From: Pseudomonadota bacterium
GTDB lineage: Bacteria > Bdellovibrionota > Bacteriovoracia > Bacteriovoracales > Bacteriovoracaceae
NCBI GenBank assembly: GCA_027487515.1
Contig: JAIYDL010000021.1
Span: forward strand, 62,001-126,000
Length of the DNA stretch: 64,000 bases
Direction of reading: 5' to 3'
Part shown: positions 1 through 8,943 of the stretch, piece after piece
Position numbering within the stretch: position 1 is the stretch's first letter
Layout of the letters: each line of letters opens with the position of its first letter
The notes under the pieces: generated by a model
Told to the model about the DNA's origin: nothing
The model's input: only the letters and a program-made list of their open reading frames with translations
The model's database searches: none
Made by a program: the position numbers and the translations under genes

Positions 1-7
1 GACCCCT

Positions 8-658
8 ATGAAAAATCTCCAAGGACAGCTCCCCATCATTCTCTCGATCCTCTTCCTCGGCTCCATCAGTGCGGCGACCTACCAGCGGGTCCAGGTCCTC
101 CACGGAACAACTCTTTGGGCACCGACGCTCTTCTTCGCGGGCCTCTACCTCCTGTGGCTCCTCCTCGAGTCGAAGGTGGCCACCAAGGAGATTGGCCAAA
201 CCGAGACGCGCATCGACAAGTACTCTCTAGAAATCTACGCCGCTTCCCGTGCGGTCGTGGTTCTGACCGGACTCCTGATCCCGTCTCGCATGGGAGAGTT
301 CGGCGTCCTCCATGCCATCGGGCTCTTGCTCTTCGTCGCTGCTCTCGCCTTCCGGCTGACGGCGATCCGTAGATTGGGGCAATTCTACTCCCATCGGGTG
401 CGAGTGAAGGAAGGCCACCAAATCATCAGCGAAGGTCCCTACAATTTTGTTCGGCACCCCGCCTACACTGGCATGATTCTCTCCCACTTGGGTTTTGCTC
501 TCTTCTTCCTAAATCCTTGGACACTGAGTCTCTGGGCCATCTTTCACGTGCCGGCCGTCGTCTACCGAATCCTGGTTGAAGAAGTCGCTCTGTTTAAGAT
601 CCCGGGCTACGGCGACTACGCCCGGACACGCAAGCGCCTCATCCCCTTCGTATGGTAA
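8..658 (+). CDS. Isoprenylcysteine carboxyl methyltransferase (ICMT)-family membrane protein
   Basis: A 216-residue integral membrane protein with about five hydrophobic segments. The C-terminal half carries the ICMT/PEMT signature: the stretch GPYNFVRHPAYTGMI at about residues 145-159 is the conserved RHPxY core that binds S-adenosylmethionine. Members methylate a small or lipid-linked substrate at the membrane; the substrate here cannot be read from sequence, and bacteria use this fold for many non-prenylcysteine substrates. The stop overlaps the next start by 7 bases, so it is the first visible gene of a four-gene operon. Only seven bases lie upstream, so the operon may begin outside the window. 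Confidence 0.8.
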   Translation: MKNLQGQLPIILSILFLGSISAATYQRVQVLHGTTLWAPTLFFAGLYLLWLLLESKVATKEIGQTETRIDKYSLEIYAASRAVVVLTGLLIPSRMGEFGVLHAIGLLLFVAALAFRLTAIRRLGQFYSHRVRVKEGHQIISEGPYNFVRHPAYTGMILSHLGFALFFLNPWTLSLWAIFHVPAVVYRILVEEVALFKIPGYGDYARTRKRLIPFVW

Positions 659-1602
659 TAGACCCGCAGACCACAGAGCTTGTCATCACCGGTGCCAACG
701 GCTTCGTCGGGCGCGCGGTTCTCCTCCGGGCCCGGTCTCACTTTCCGGAGCTCCCGATCAAGGCCCTCATCCGCCAGGAACCGCGGCAGTACCTTCCAGG
801 GATTACTTACCTGAAAGGAGAACTCCCCCAGGCGATCCCACAGGAACTCTTCCAGCGCGAGAACGTCATCCTACTGCACTTCGCGTCTCTCCTCAAGGCA
901 CCGTCCTACCAGAGTTTCCACCGCACAAACGTCGAAGGTACGGCCCGCCTTCTCGAAGCGGGGGGCGAGCGGATTAAGAAAATCATCTACGGAAGCTCCA
1001 TGTCCGTTTACGGGCAGGGGCCCTTCCACCGTATCTCAGAAGCGACCCTGCCAGATCCGGAAACGGACTTGGCGCGCTCCCGGTGGGGGGCGGAGCAGGA
1101 GATCCTTCGCTTCGCAAGGAAGGACGGTCGGAGCGCGGTTCTGCTTCGGCCACGATTTATTCTGGGTGCTGGTGATAAAGAAACTCTTCCCGCTTTCCTC
1201 CGGCTTCATCGGAAAGGACTTCGCATCGGCGACGGCGAACAGCGCTTCAGCTTCATCGAGATCGATGACTACGCAAAGCTCATCTGCCAGCTCGCCGAGT
1301 TCCATTCGGGGAGCGCCGAGGCCCTGAACGTCGCCTACGACGAGAGTCTGAGTTTCAATCAAATGGTTCACGCCCTGGGCGCCTTCGAGCATCGCTCGAC
1401 GGTTCCCGCCGGTTTTCTGATCGCTCTCGCCGGATGGATCCCACCGTTACGAAACCTCCGAACGAAGCTCCAACTCACCGGGCTCTCCCAGGAGCTTTCT
1501 GTGGCCAAGCTCCGGGAGTCATACCCCGAATTAACCAACAGCAGGGCCACGGATAAATTCATGGCCATCGTCCGAGAAAACAAGAGGCTCCATGAAACTT
1601 AA
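652..1602 (+). CDS. NAD-dependent epimerase/dehydratase family (extended SDR)
   Basis: A 316-residue extended short-chain dehydrogenase. The N-terminus has the Rossmann NAD(P) motif TGANGFVGRAV. A GSSMSVYG segment at about residue 114 supplies the Ser and first Tyr region typical of extended SDRs. The usual YxxxK pair is not clear: the expected position reads SRWGAEQE, so Trp may replace the catalytic Tyr. It overlaps the neighbours by 7 and 11 bases, so it is translated with the methyltransferase and the dikinase-like gene. A redox or epimerisation role in tailoring a sugar or lipid is inferred; the missing YxxxK pattern leaves catalysis uncertain. Confidence 0.8.
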   Translation: MVIDPQTTELVITGANGFVGRAVLLRARSHFPELPIKALIRQEPRQYLPGITYLKGELPQAIPQELFQRENVILLHFASLLKAPSYQSFHRTNVEGTARLLEAGGERIKKIIYGSSMSVYGQGPFHRISEATLPDPETDLARSRWGAEQEILRFARKDGRSAVLLRPRFILGAGDKETLPAFLRLHRKGLRIGDGEQRFSFIEIDDYAKLICQLAEFHSGSAEALNVAYDESLSFNQMVHALGAFEHRSTVPAGFLIALAGWIPPLRNLRTKLQLTGLSQELSVAKLRESYPELTNSRATDKFMAIVRENKRLHET

Positions 1603-4279
1603 GCGCGAGTTCATCAAGAGCTACCAGTCGGGGCCCACGGACAGTGAGGTGGGTGGGAAGTTTCACAAGCAGGCACTCATGGCAGCCGCGGGCCTTCCCG
1701 TTCCCCCGTTCTTTTGCCTCACGACCGAGGTCTATCCGGAGTTTTCCCTGAGCCTCAAGCCTAGGCTTCAGGCCATCGTCCAGGGCATCGACTGGTCGAG
1801 TGACCGGAGTGTCACCGCCGCCAGTAAAGAAGTCCATGCCGCGATCACAAGTCTCGAGTTCCCAGAGGATTTCAAAGGGAAGATCCTAGAGGCGTTCGAT
1901 CAGCACTTCGGTTCAACGGATCTCGTCTCGGTGCGCTCCTCCATGGTGGCGAAGCGGGCCGAGCACTCTGAAGATTCCGTGCTCCACGCTTTCGCCGGAA
2001 TGAGTGAATCCTTCCTCTATGTAAAACGAGAGAGCATCTTCGCACGCATTAAAGACTGCTTTGCCTCCGGGTTTAGTCCGCAGGTCCTGACGTACCGGCA
2101 TGCCCAGGGCATCGACCTCCTCGATTTCTCCGTCGCGGTGGGAGTCCAGAAAATGATCTTCGGAGAGAAGTCCCTGGTGATGTTCACCTGTGATCCGAAC
2201 ACCCTGGAGCGAAAGACCCTCGTGGTGGCAGGGCTCGGGATCGGCGAAGGGGTGGTCCAGGAGCGGGTGGAGACGGATCACTACTTCGTGAGCCCCAAAA
2301 CTCGCGCCGTCTCAAAAAAGATCGTCCGAAAGGAGTGCATGCTCGGGATCGACGCCGATCGCGGCGAGGGGCTCCGAAGCATGGCCGTCCCTCCGGAGCT
2401 CCAAGATGCCCCCGTCCTCTCCGAGGCGGAAGTCCTCGAACTCTTTGAGATGGGCCAGAAGATAGAGAAACTCTTAGGAGTTCCCCAGGACATCGAAGGG
2501 TGCTTCGCCGACGGAAACCTCTTCATCCTCCAGTCAAGGCCGGTGCAGATCAGCGAGCGCAGTATCATCGTGTGGACCAGTGCGAATGTCTCCGAGAGCT
2601 TCCCCGGAACGACCACTCCTCTGACCTTTTCCTTTGCGCAAGACTTCTACCGAATCATCTTCACCGATTGTTACCGGGCCCTCGGAGTCCCGGAGACCGT
2701 CATCGCCCAGAACTTCGAGCACCTCGACCATATGGTCGGATTCCTGAAAGGGAAAATCTACTACAACCTTTCGAGCTTCTACCGCCTCCATTCCTTGAGC
2801 CCTCTCTTTCCCTTTTTTCGGAAACAGTGGGAAGACATGATGGGCTTTTCAGGATCCTTCTACATCGACCAAGACCGGGGTCATTTTCAGAACTTCATCC
2901 GGGGGGCCAAGAAGATTGGGTACACGGCCTGGGGCCTCTCCCTCATTTCCTGGCGCTACCTCACGAACCAGCGCGACGTGGACCGCTTCCTTGCCTGGTG
3001 GGAAGTGACGATCAAGGAGCTCCGCGGGAAGGATTTTACTCACCTCTCGAGCTTCGAGTGCATGACGCTGTACCGGGAGATCTGGGAGAAGGTCGGGACG
3101 AACTGGTGGATCACCCTTCTGAACGACACCCACTTGCCGACGGCCTATCACGTCACAGAAATCCTCATGAAGCGCTGGGGCCTCGCCGATCACCCGGGAC
3201 TCATGTCAAATCTCCTCTGCGGCGGCGGCAGCTTTAAGAGCGTCGAGATCATGTACAACGGGATCCGACTGAGCGAACTCGTGAAAGCAACTCCGGGCCT
3301 AAGAGAAGTGTTTGAAACCGAAACCACCGAGGCGATTCATCGCACTGTGTGTGAGCGCTACCCAGAGTTTAAACGGAGCTTCGACGATCACCTCCACTAC
3401 TACGGAGACCGAGGACTGCAGGAGCTGAAGCTTGAGCAGAAAGGCCTTCGCGACGAACCCTTGAAGCTTATCCAGATCATTAAAAACTACGTCGGCCAGG
3501 GACTCACCATCGAAAAAATCCTTGCCGACGAACAGCTCCGGCGCCAAGACGGTGAACGCGAACTCGCTGAGCGCCTGCGGTTCTCCCCCGTGAAACGGTG
3601 GATCCTTCGCTTCCAGTTCTGGCGGCTCCGGGGGTTCATCCAGAACCGTGAGAACACGCGCTACTGCCGCTCGGAGCTCTTCGGTTTCTCGAAGCGGATC
3701 TTCGCCAGCATTTCTCAGCACTTCGTGAAAACCAAAGTCATCGCCCACGCCGACGACATCTTCTACCTCACCGTGGACGAAATCTTTGGGGTGATCGAGG
3801 GGGCCGGAGTCACGCAAGACTTTAAGCTCCTGATCCAGCAGCGCCGCGCGGAGTACCTCCAGAACGAAACCGCCGAGCTCCCCATGGACATCACGACCAA
3901 CGGGGCGGTCTACCTGAATGCGCTTGCGAAACTCGACGTGGACGCCGACCCCTCTGAACTCCGGGGCCTCGGCTCGAGTCCGGGGATCGTTCAAGGGCGA
4001 GCGCGGGTCGTTCTTGATCCCCAGAGCGTCGATAAACTCAACGAAGGTGACATCCTCGTGGCCAAGGAAACTGATCCCGGGTGGCTCTTCTTGATGCTTG
4101 CCTCCAAGGGGATGGTGGTGGAACGAGGATCGATGCTTTCACACACGGCCATCACTGGCCGAAAATTTGGTATCCCAACGGTGGTCTCCGTTCCGGGTGT
4201 CACAGAGCGGATCAAGGATGGGCAGCTGATCGAGGTCGACGGTGGGAAGGGAACCATCCGCATCATCGAGGACGCGTGA
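1592..4279 (+). CDS. PEP-utilising / rifampicin-phosphotransferase-like dikinase
   Basis: An 895-residue protein with three visible parts: an N-terminal PPDK-type ATP-grasp domain (about 1-330, with VGGKFHKQAL, the VRSS loop and DIEGCFADGNLFILQSRP), a central helical region (about 340-770) without a family signature I recognise, and a C-terminal swivelling phosphohistidine domain (GSMLSHTAI, active His about 851). The PEP/pyruvate-binding TIM barrel of PEP synthase and PPDK is absent. The order and length match rifampicin phosphotransferase, which uses ATP to phosphorylate a hydroxyl and releases AMP and phosphate. The substrate is presumably bound by the central region and is unknown. It shares a GTGA overlap with the following prenyltransferase, so a prenol or lipid alcohol is a reasonable guess. 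Confidence 0.8.
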   Translation: MKLKREFIKSYQSGPTDSEVGGKFHKQALMAAAGLPVPPFFCLTTEVYPEFSLSLKPRLQAIVQGIDWSSDRSVTAASKEVHAAITSLEFPEDFKGKILEAFDQHFGSTDLVSVRSSMVAKRAEHSEDSVLHAFAGMSESFLYVKRESIFARIKDCFASGFSPQVLTYRHAQGIDLLDFSVAVGVQKMIFGEKSLVMFTCDPNTLERKTLVVAGLGIGEGVVQERVETDHYFVSPKTRAVSKKIVRKECMLGIDADRGEGLRSMAVPPELQDAPVLSEAEVLELFEMGQKIEKLLGVPQDIEGCFADGNLFILQSRPVQISERSIIVWTSANVSESFPGTTTPLTFSFAQDFYRIIFTDCYRALGVPETVIAQNFEHLDHMVGFLKGKIYYNLSSFYRLHSLSPLFPFFRKQWEDMMGFSGSFYIDQDRGHFQNFIRGAKKIGYTAWGLSLISWRYLTNQRDVDRFLAWWEVTIKELRGKDFTHLSSFECMTLYREIWEKVGTNWWITLLNDTHLPTAYHVTEILMKRWGLADHPGLMSNLLCGGGSFKSVEIMYNGIRLSELVKATPGLREVFETETTEAIHRTVCERYPEFKRSFDDHLHYYGDRGLQELKLEQKGLRDEPLKLIQIIKNYVGQGLTIEKILADEQLRRQDGERELAERLRFSPVKRWILRFQFWRLRGFIQNRENTRYCRSELFGFSKRIFASISQHFVKTKVIAHADDIFYLTVDEIFGVIEGAGVTQDFKLLIQQRRAEYLQNETAELPMDITTNGAVYLNALAKLDVDADPSELRGLGSSPGIVQGRARVVLDPQSVDKLNEGDILVAKETDPGWLFLMLASKGMVVERGSMLSHTAITGRKFGIPTVVSVPGVTERIKDGQLIEVDGGKGTIRIIEDA

Positions 4280-5160
4280 AGAAGCTCGCTTCGTTTTGTC
4301 GGGAAGTTTACCATCCCGGTGTTCACCTCTACTTTTCTTTAAACTGGTACCTCGCCCTTTTCTCCGGACTCTGTCTTGTCCATGGGCGACCCTTTACGCT
4401 CGGGCCTGATGCGCTCGCGGTAACCGGAACCCTCTTCCTCGTCCTTTTCTATTTGCGCATCATCGACGAGGTGAAGGACTTTGACTACGACAGAGTCTTC
4501 AACCCCTCTCGCCCCCTGGTGCGGGGTCTTGTCACGGTCAAAGACCTCCAGACCTACCTCTTTGTTCTGATCATTCCGGTGATCGGCCTCAACATCCTTT
4601 ACGGGGGTACCGTCATCGGACTCCTCGCCGTCGAGCTGCTCTACGCCTACCTTCTTCTTCCCGTGGATCGCCTACGGCCCATCCGCGAAAACGTGATCCT
4701 GAACCTCTTCGTTACCTACCCGGTCAACATCCTCTTAAGTGTCTACGTCCTCTTCCAGAGTCTTTTCCAGTGGGGCGAAGGTGTCCTGGCCTCGGACTGG
4801 TCTCTCATCATCGCCTTCGCCTGTGCGTTCCTCTACTACGAGTTCGCAAGGAAGATCACTTGGCCCGAGTCCCAGATCAAGGGCCAGCGGACCTACTCCG
4901 ACGCCCTCGGAACAAAGACCGCAGTGGCGGTGGCACTGGGTCTTGCCACCTGCGCCGCTCTCTTGGTCACAGTCACCCTCAAGACGTGGCTACCGCTTCT
5001 GCTCCTCGCCCCCCTCGGTCACGGGCTCTCCCTTCTCCGAAGAAATAAAAGCATGGCCCTCTCGGGGACGGCTTTCATTGGGCTCTTCTACGGAATCGTC
5101 ATCGCGGCCGGAATCTTAGCGCGGTTTGATCTTCGTTTTCACCTCTTGGTCGGGCCTTAG
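4276..5160 (+). CDS. UbiA-family prenyltransferase
   Basis: The start is taken as GTG at 4276, whose GTGA overlaps the stop of the upstream gene; the frame stays open further upstream only as a shadow of that gene. The product is about 294 residues with eight or nine hydrophobic segments. The first Asp-rich motif lies near residue 58 (DEVKDFDYDRVFNPSRPL), as in UbiA enzymes that bind prenyl diphosphate through Mg2+. The second motif is a variant (ARKITWPESQIKGQRTYS) with Glu and Gln where classical members have Asp. The family attaches prenyl chains to aromatic, lipid or sugar acceptors. The 3' end overlaps the convergent P450 gene by 45 bases. Confidence 0.8.
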   Translation: MKKLASFCREVYHPGVHLYFSLNWYLALFSGLCLVHGRPFTLGPDALAVTGTLFLVLFYLRIIDEVKDFDYDRVFNPSRPLVRGLVTVKDLQTYLFVLIIPVIGLNILYGGTVIGLLAVELLYAYLLLPVDRLRPIRENVILNLFVTYPVNILLSVYVLFQSLFQWGEGVLASDWSLIIAFACAFLYYEFARKITWPESQIKGQRTYSDALGTKTAVAVALGLATCAALLVTVTLKTWLPLLLLAPLGHGLSLLRRNKSMALSGTAFIGLFYGIVIAAGILARFDLRFHLLVGP

Positions 5161-6459
5161 GGTGATCCGGAAATCAGGGTTGATGGCCGTCGCATTCTCG
5201 ATCTCAATTTCAAAGGCCTCAAAGAGGCGCTTCATCCCGATCACCATCTCGAGCATCGCAAAGTGATTTCCGATGCAGGTCCGAGGACCCTTTCCGAAGG
5301 GAAGGTAGCAAAACTCGTTGAGTCGGTGGGCATTCTCCGGGGCGAAGCGCTCCGGCCGAAACTCCTCCGGAGACTCCCAGTAGCGCGGGTTATGGTGCGT
5401 GAAATAGGGATTGATCTGGATCCGGTCTCCCTTTTTAATGGGGTGGCCTAGGAGCACATCGTCTTCCGTCGCGACTCGGCCCATGATCCAAAAGGGCGGA
5501 TAAAGCCGGAGCGCTTCCTGAGCGCAGAGGTGGGTGTAGGTGAGCTCCTGCACCGACGCAAAGGAGAGCTCCCTCTTACCTCGGGCTTCGGCCAGAACCC
5601 GGGCCTTGGCCTCGGGGTGTTTCTCCAAGAGAATCATGAGCCAGCACAGGGCCGTGGCCGTGGTTTCGTGGCCCGCGATCAAGAGCGAGATCACATGATC
5701 TCGGATGTCTCGGTCCGTGAACTCGACGGAAGACTCGAGGAGGGCATGGATGAAATTATTTTCCGGATTCTTCTCACCGCTTTCTTTACTCTTGAGGATG
5801 AGCCCGTCGACGAGATCTTCGAGGATCTTTAGGTCTCGCTGAAACTCTGCGTCCTGGGTCTTCTTCACCCGTCCGCGGCGAGGAATGAGGTGAATGATGC
5901 GGTCTTCAGTGATGTTTAAAAGGCCCCGCAGAGTTTCGTAGACCGTGTCAGTGTGCGCATCAAAGTCTTCGTTAAAAATCGAGCGTCCGAGCACGTTCAA
6001 CGTAAACTTCGTCATCTCCGGGGCAAGGTCGAAGCTTTGAGTTTGGAAATTCTCCCGCCAGCGCTGGACCAGATTCTGAGCGCACTCATCCATGATACTC
6101 ACGTAGCGCGAGTACTGCTTCCGGATGAAGAACGGCTGAATCACCCGACGGCCCTGTTGCCAGAACTCCCCTTCGGAAGTGAGGAGACCCCGACCTCCAA
6201 TGTCGGCCAGAAATTTTGTCCCTCGGACCATCTTCGAATACTTCGCCTGGCCCGTCGAGAGGACGTGCTTGATGCCGTCGGGATGAAGCACCATGTAGAT
6301 GTCACTTCGAAGGTAGCGGAAGTGGACGAAATCACCCTGGTTTAACATCGCCTGGTGAAGGAAGGTGTAGCGGTCGCGCATCATCTGCAGCATGTGTCCC
6401 GTCAGAGGCCCCAGGAGAAAATCTGCAGGAGGGGTCTGGGGATGGATCTTAATCGTCAT
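5116..6459 (-). CDS. Cytochrome P450
   Basis: A 447-residue P450 of normal length without a membrane anchor. Visible hallmarks are the I-helix oxygen-activation motif AGHETTA, the ExxR pair in EALR, the PERF meander and the haem loop FGKGPRTCIG with Cys at about residue 395. It would mono-oxygenate a hydrophobic substrate using external ferredoxin or reductase partners, none of which is encoded nearby. It converges on the UbiA gene with a 45-base overlap and is divergent from the acyltransferase-like gene, with only 23 bases between starts. That suggests it belongs functionally to the same cluster. Confidence 0.93.
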   Translation of the reverse strand: MTIKIHPQTPPADFLLGPLTGHMLQMMRDRYTFLHQAMLNQGDFVHFRYLRSDIYMVLHPDGIKHVLSTGQAKYSKMVRGTKFLADIGGRGLLTSEGEFWQQGRRVIQPFFIRKQYSRYVSIMDECAQNLVQRWRENFQTQSFDLAPEMTKFTLNVLGRSIFNEDFDAHTDTVYETLRGLLNITEDRIIHLIPRRGRVKKTQDAEFQRDLKILEDLVDGLILKSKESGEKNPENNFIHALLESSVEFTDRDIRDHVISLLIAGHETTATALCWLMILLEKHPEAKARVLAEARGKRELSFASVQELTYTHLCAQEALRLYPPFWIMGRVATEDDVLLGHPIKKGDRIQINPYFTHHNPRYWESPEEFRPERFAPENAHRLNEFCYLPFGKGPRTCIGNHFAMLEMVIGMKRLFEAFEIEIENATAINPDFRITLRPDQEVKTKIKPR

Positions 6460-6482
6460 AGCCTTTTATGCTACACTAAATC

Positions 6483-7145
6483 ATGAGCAATAAGAAGCGA
6501 GTGATGTCCCGCGGAGTTTACCGCGTCCTAAAGTTTTTCCTGATCTACTACGCCCTTCTCCTCGCCCTCTCTTGCGGCGCTCTCGTTTACATGGCGATCA
6601 CTCAAGCGCGGCCTTGGTACCTGGGTCTTGCCATCGCGCTGGTCTACCTTCTTCCTCCGCTCACCCACCGATTCATGGATTCGCTCTATCCTCAGCGGCA
6701 GGGGGCGACGCTCATTGATCCTGAGGAGTATAATCCGTGGATCAATTCCTTCCGGCTTCAGAAAATCTTCACCATCTGCCCGCAGCTCGAACGCCTGCTC
6801 TTCCTCGCTCCCGGCCTCTACGCGGCATGGCTCAGACTCTGGGGTTCGAAGGTCGGCAAGAACGTCTACCTCCTTCCGGGCGTCGAGATCGTTGACCGCG
6901 CTAACGTCAACTTCGGAGACTTCGTCTTCATCGGTAACAAAACCTACATCTCCCCCCATGTGGTGATGACAAAAAATGGGAAGACCTACGTCTACGTGAA
7001 AGATGTGATCATCGGGAAGGGAACGTTCATCGGGGCATTCTGTACCTTAGGCCCTGGGACAAAAATTCCCCCCCTCCAATCGATCCCGGCCGGAAGCTAC
7101 TTCACCCTGAACTCCTCCGAACCCGATGGTTCCCGAAAAACATAA
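6483..7145 (+). CDS. Membrane-anchored hexapeptide-repeat acyltransferase-like protein
   Basis: A 220-residue protein with two N-terminal hydrophobic segments (about residues 12-40 and 47-62) followed by a left-handed beta-helix region (about 120-205) with I/V-G-x4 hexapeptide rungs such as VGKNVYLLPG and IGKGTFIGAF. The fold is typical of acetyl- or acyltransferases. I see no clear catalytic His of the usual NHH type, so the acceptor and even the activity are uncertain. It is divergently transcribed from the P450 gene across 23 bases and probably shares its regulation. It may acylate the product of the neighbouring prenyltransferase cluster; this is inference. Confidence 0.65.
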   Translation: MSNKKRVMSRGVYRVLKFFLIYYALLLALSCGALVYMAITQARPWYLGLAIALVYLLPPLTHRFMDSLYPQRQGATLIDPEEYNPWINSFRLQKIFTICPQLERLLFLAPGLYAAWLRLWGSKVGKNVYLLPGVEIVDRANVNFGDFVFIGNKTYISPHVVMTKNGKTYVYVKDVIIGKGTFIGAFCTLGPGTKIPPLQSIPAGSYFTLNSSEPDGSRKT

Positions 7146-7199
7146 GGGGAATCAAAAATGATTTCGGGGGAGAGCAGAGTTGGACTATCATTTTAAGCT

Positions 7200-7856
7200 A
7201 TGAAGACGATCGCGCTTATCCTCTGCCTCCTCTCAAGCTCCGCCTACGCGAAGGAGGCCGGCGGCGCCCGCGAGGCTTCAAGCTTTGCCCTCCTGTTGGG
7301 GCAAGGGAGTCTCAACGACGGCGGGAAGAAGAACGATGGGGTTGAGCCCAAAGGAACTACGTTCAAGGGTGTCTGGGGTCAACGGAGTAAGTACTTCGAG
7401 ACGGGTCTCATGGTCCGGTATGGAAAACTCACCGATGCCTTTAAGTTCGAAAACACCAAAGGGCAGATCGTCCATAACAACATCGCTCTCGGGGGCCAAG
7501 CGGGGTTCTGGGCCTTCTCCTGGTTACAAGTCCACGTCGGCTACGCGTACAATGGCATCACCGAATCCATCGAAGGTGACTACACCGTTCAGCAAGAAGA
7601 CCGGATCAAGGAAGACTACAGGCTCAACGGGAAGCCCACCTACGGGGCCTACTTCGGCGGTGACCTCGTCATCGCCCAGACGAAGGACTTTCAATTCTTC
7701 ATGAACTACGACTACTACCACCTCAATAAACTCAAGGCCCACTACTGGGAGGGCATGGTTGGGGCGCGGATTTACACGGGCCCGTCGAAGGTCGGGAAGG
7801 GGAACTTCTTCGTCAAAATGTTTAAAGAACTCCTCATGCCGAGTGACAACCAGTAG
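7200..7856 (+). CDS. Secreted beta-barrel-like protein, unknown function
   Basis: A 218-residue protein with a Sec signal peptide (about residues 1-17, ending SSAYA). The rest is rich in alternating polar and aromatic residues (GVWGQRSKYFETGLMVRYG, NYDYYHLNKL), the pattern of amphipathic beta strands in small outer-membrane barrels. No catalytic motif is seen. The start has no Shine-Dalgarno sequence but a TATCAT hexamer lies 8 bases upstream, so the mRNA may be leaderless. It stands between the P450/prenyltransferase cluster and the M64 peptidases with no clear link to either. Confidence 0.6.
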   Translation: MKTIALILCLLSSSAYAKEAGGAREASSFALLLGQGSLNDGGKKNDGVEPKGTTFKGVWGQRSKYFETGLMVRYGKLTDAFKFENTKGQIVHNNIALGGQAGFWAFSWLQVHVGYAYNGITESIEGDYTVQQEDRIKEDYRLNGKPTYGAYFGGDLVIAQTKDFQFFMNYDYYHLNKLKAHYWEGMVGARIYTGPSKVGKGNFFVKMFKELLMPSDNQ

Positions 7857-7971
7857 CCTCACCCGGCGGTGACCACCGTTCGTTGGAGACCTGTCTAAAT
7901 CTTGCACAGAGGCCAAAAACTTTTACAAGCTGCGTTCCCCACGACTCCCGTCCGGTGGCATCATCGCATCT

Positions 7972-8769
7972 ATGAAAAACCTCATCGTGTCATTCCTCGC
8001 ACTCGTCTCAACTCTTTCCTTCGCGCAGTCTCAAGAATGCGTGAAGATCAAGGCCTCGAAAAACCCCGCGGATCGGTCGATCAACCTGGTCTTCGTTCCT
8101 TCGGGGTTCGGAGCGAACCTCGATGAGTTCGAAGCGACGGTGCGAAGACACTGGAGAACCATCGAGCAGTACGAACCGTTTGGCCCACAGGTCGATACCA
8201 TGAACGTCACGATCGTCAAAGCCTCCACTCGGTCGGACAGCTTCTGTGACTTCTACAGCCCCGTCGATCGGTTACTCACTTGCAACATGCTCAAGGCCTA
8301 CTCCCTCGCGGGTTCCTGTGTGTCTCGACGGAACCGGCAGATCGTCGTCATCCACAACACGGATCGCCACGGTGGAAGCGGCGGCGACGTGGCCACCGCG
8401 ACAAACTCCCCGCACTCTGCTACGGTCATCGTCCATGAGATTGGTCACTCCCTGTTTAAACTCGACGACGAGTACACGAGATCCGATGGCTCCGCTTCAG
8501 GGCCTAACTGCACCTCGGAGGCAAACAAATGCGCTTCCTGGCAAGACCTCATCAACGCAGGCCTTGCGACCTGCGAGTCCGGATGCCGAAATAATGCCTC
8601 GTACACGAGTTCCCCGAACATCATGCGAAGCCTTGACCAGACGTCGTTCGGCCACGCGAACCAACGAAACATCTGTTGCACCTTTCAAAAGATGACCGGT
8701 GAGTATCCGCAGTTCTGCGAGCAGTACCGGAACGTCGGAGAAGGGATTGATAGATACTGCCGGAGATAA
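7972..8769 (+). CDS. Secreted M64-family zinc metallopeptidase (copy 1)
   Basis: A 265-residue protein with a signal peptide ending near SFAQS. The zinc site is HEIGHSLFKLDDEYT, with HExxH at His155 and His159 and the downstream Asp/Glu typical of the M64 (IgA peptidase) family. The opening SKNPADRSINLVFVPSGF is also typical. At least eight cysteines after the signal suggest disulfides and secretion. It aligns without gaps to the gene at 8944 over its first 170 residues, so the two are tandem duplicates. M64 members cleave proteins outside the cell; for this organism the target could be prey, host or self surface proteins, which sequence alone does not decide. Confidence 0.85.
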   Translation: MKNLIVSFLALVSTLSFAQSQECVKIKASKNPADRSINLVFVPSGFGANLDEFEATVRRHWRTIEQYEPFGPQVDTMNVTIVKASTRSDSFCDFYSPVDRLLTCNMLKAYSLAGSCVSRRNRQIVVIHNTDRHGGSGGDVATATNSPHSATVIVHEIGHSLFKLDDEYTRSDGSASGPNCTSEANKCASWQDLINAGLATCESGCRNNASYTSSPNIMRSLDQTSFGHANQRNICCTFQKMTGEYPQFCEQYRNVGEGIDRYCRR

Positions 8770-8943
8770 GGGCCGTGCGAGGACCACTTCGCAGGACCTT
8801 CGATTCCCCATCAAGCCGTTGAGTTGCATCCCTGGCCTCCCACCGATCGAGCTGTTAAGCCCACTGCCTAACCTTTTGACACCCCATGAAATCTGTTCCT
8901 GACCCCCTTAGATGGACTCCGATCCTGGGGCATAATCACGTTC

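Noticed and set aside
1592..4279. PEP synthase or pyruvate phosphate dikinase
   Set aside because: The C-terminal PEP/pyruvate TIM barrel is absent; domain order fits rifampicin-phosphotransferase-like enzymes.
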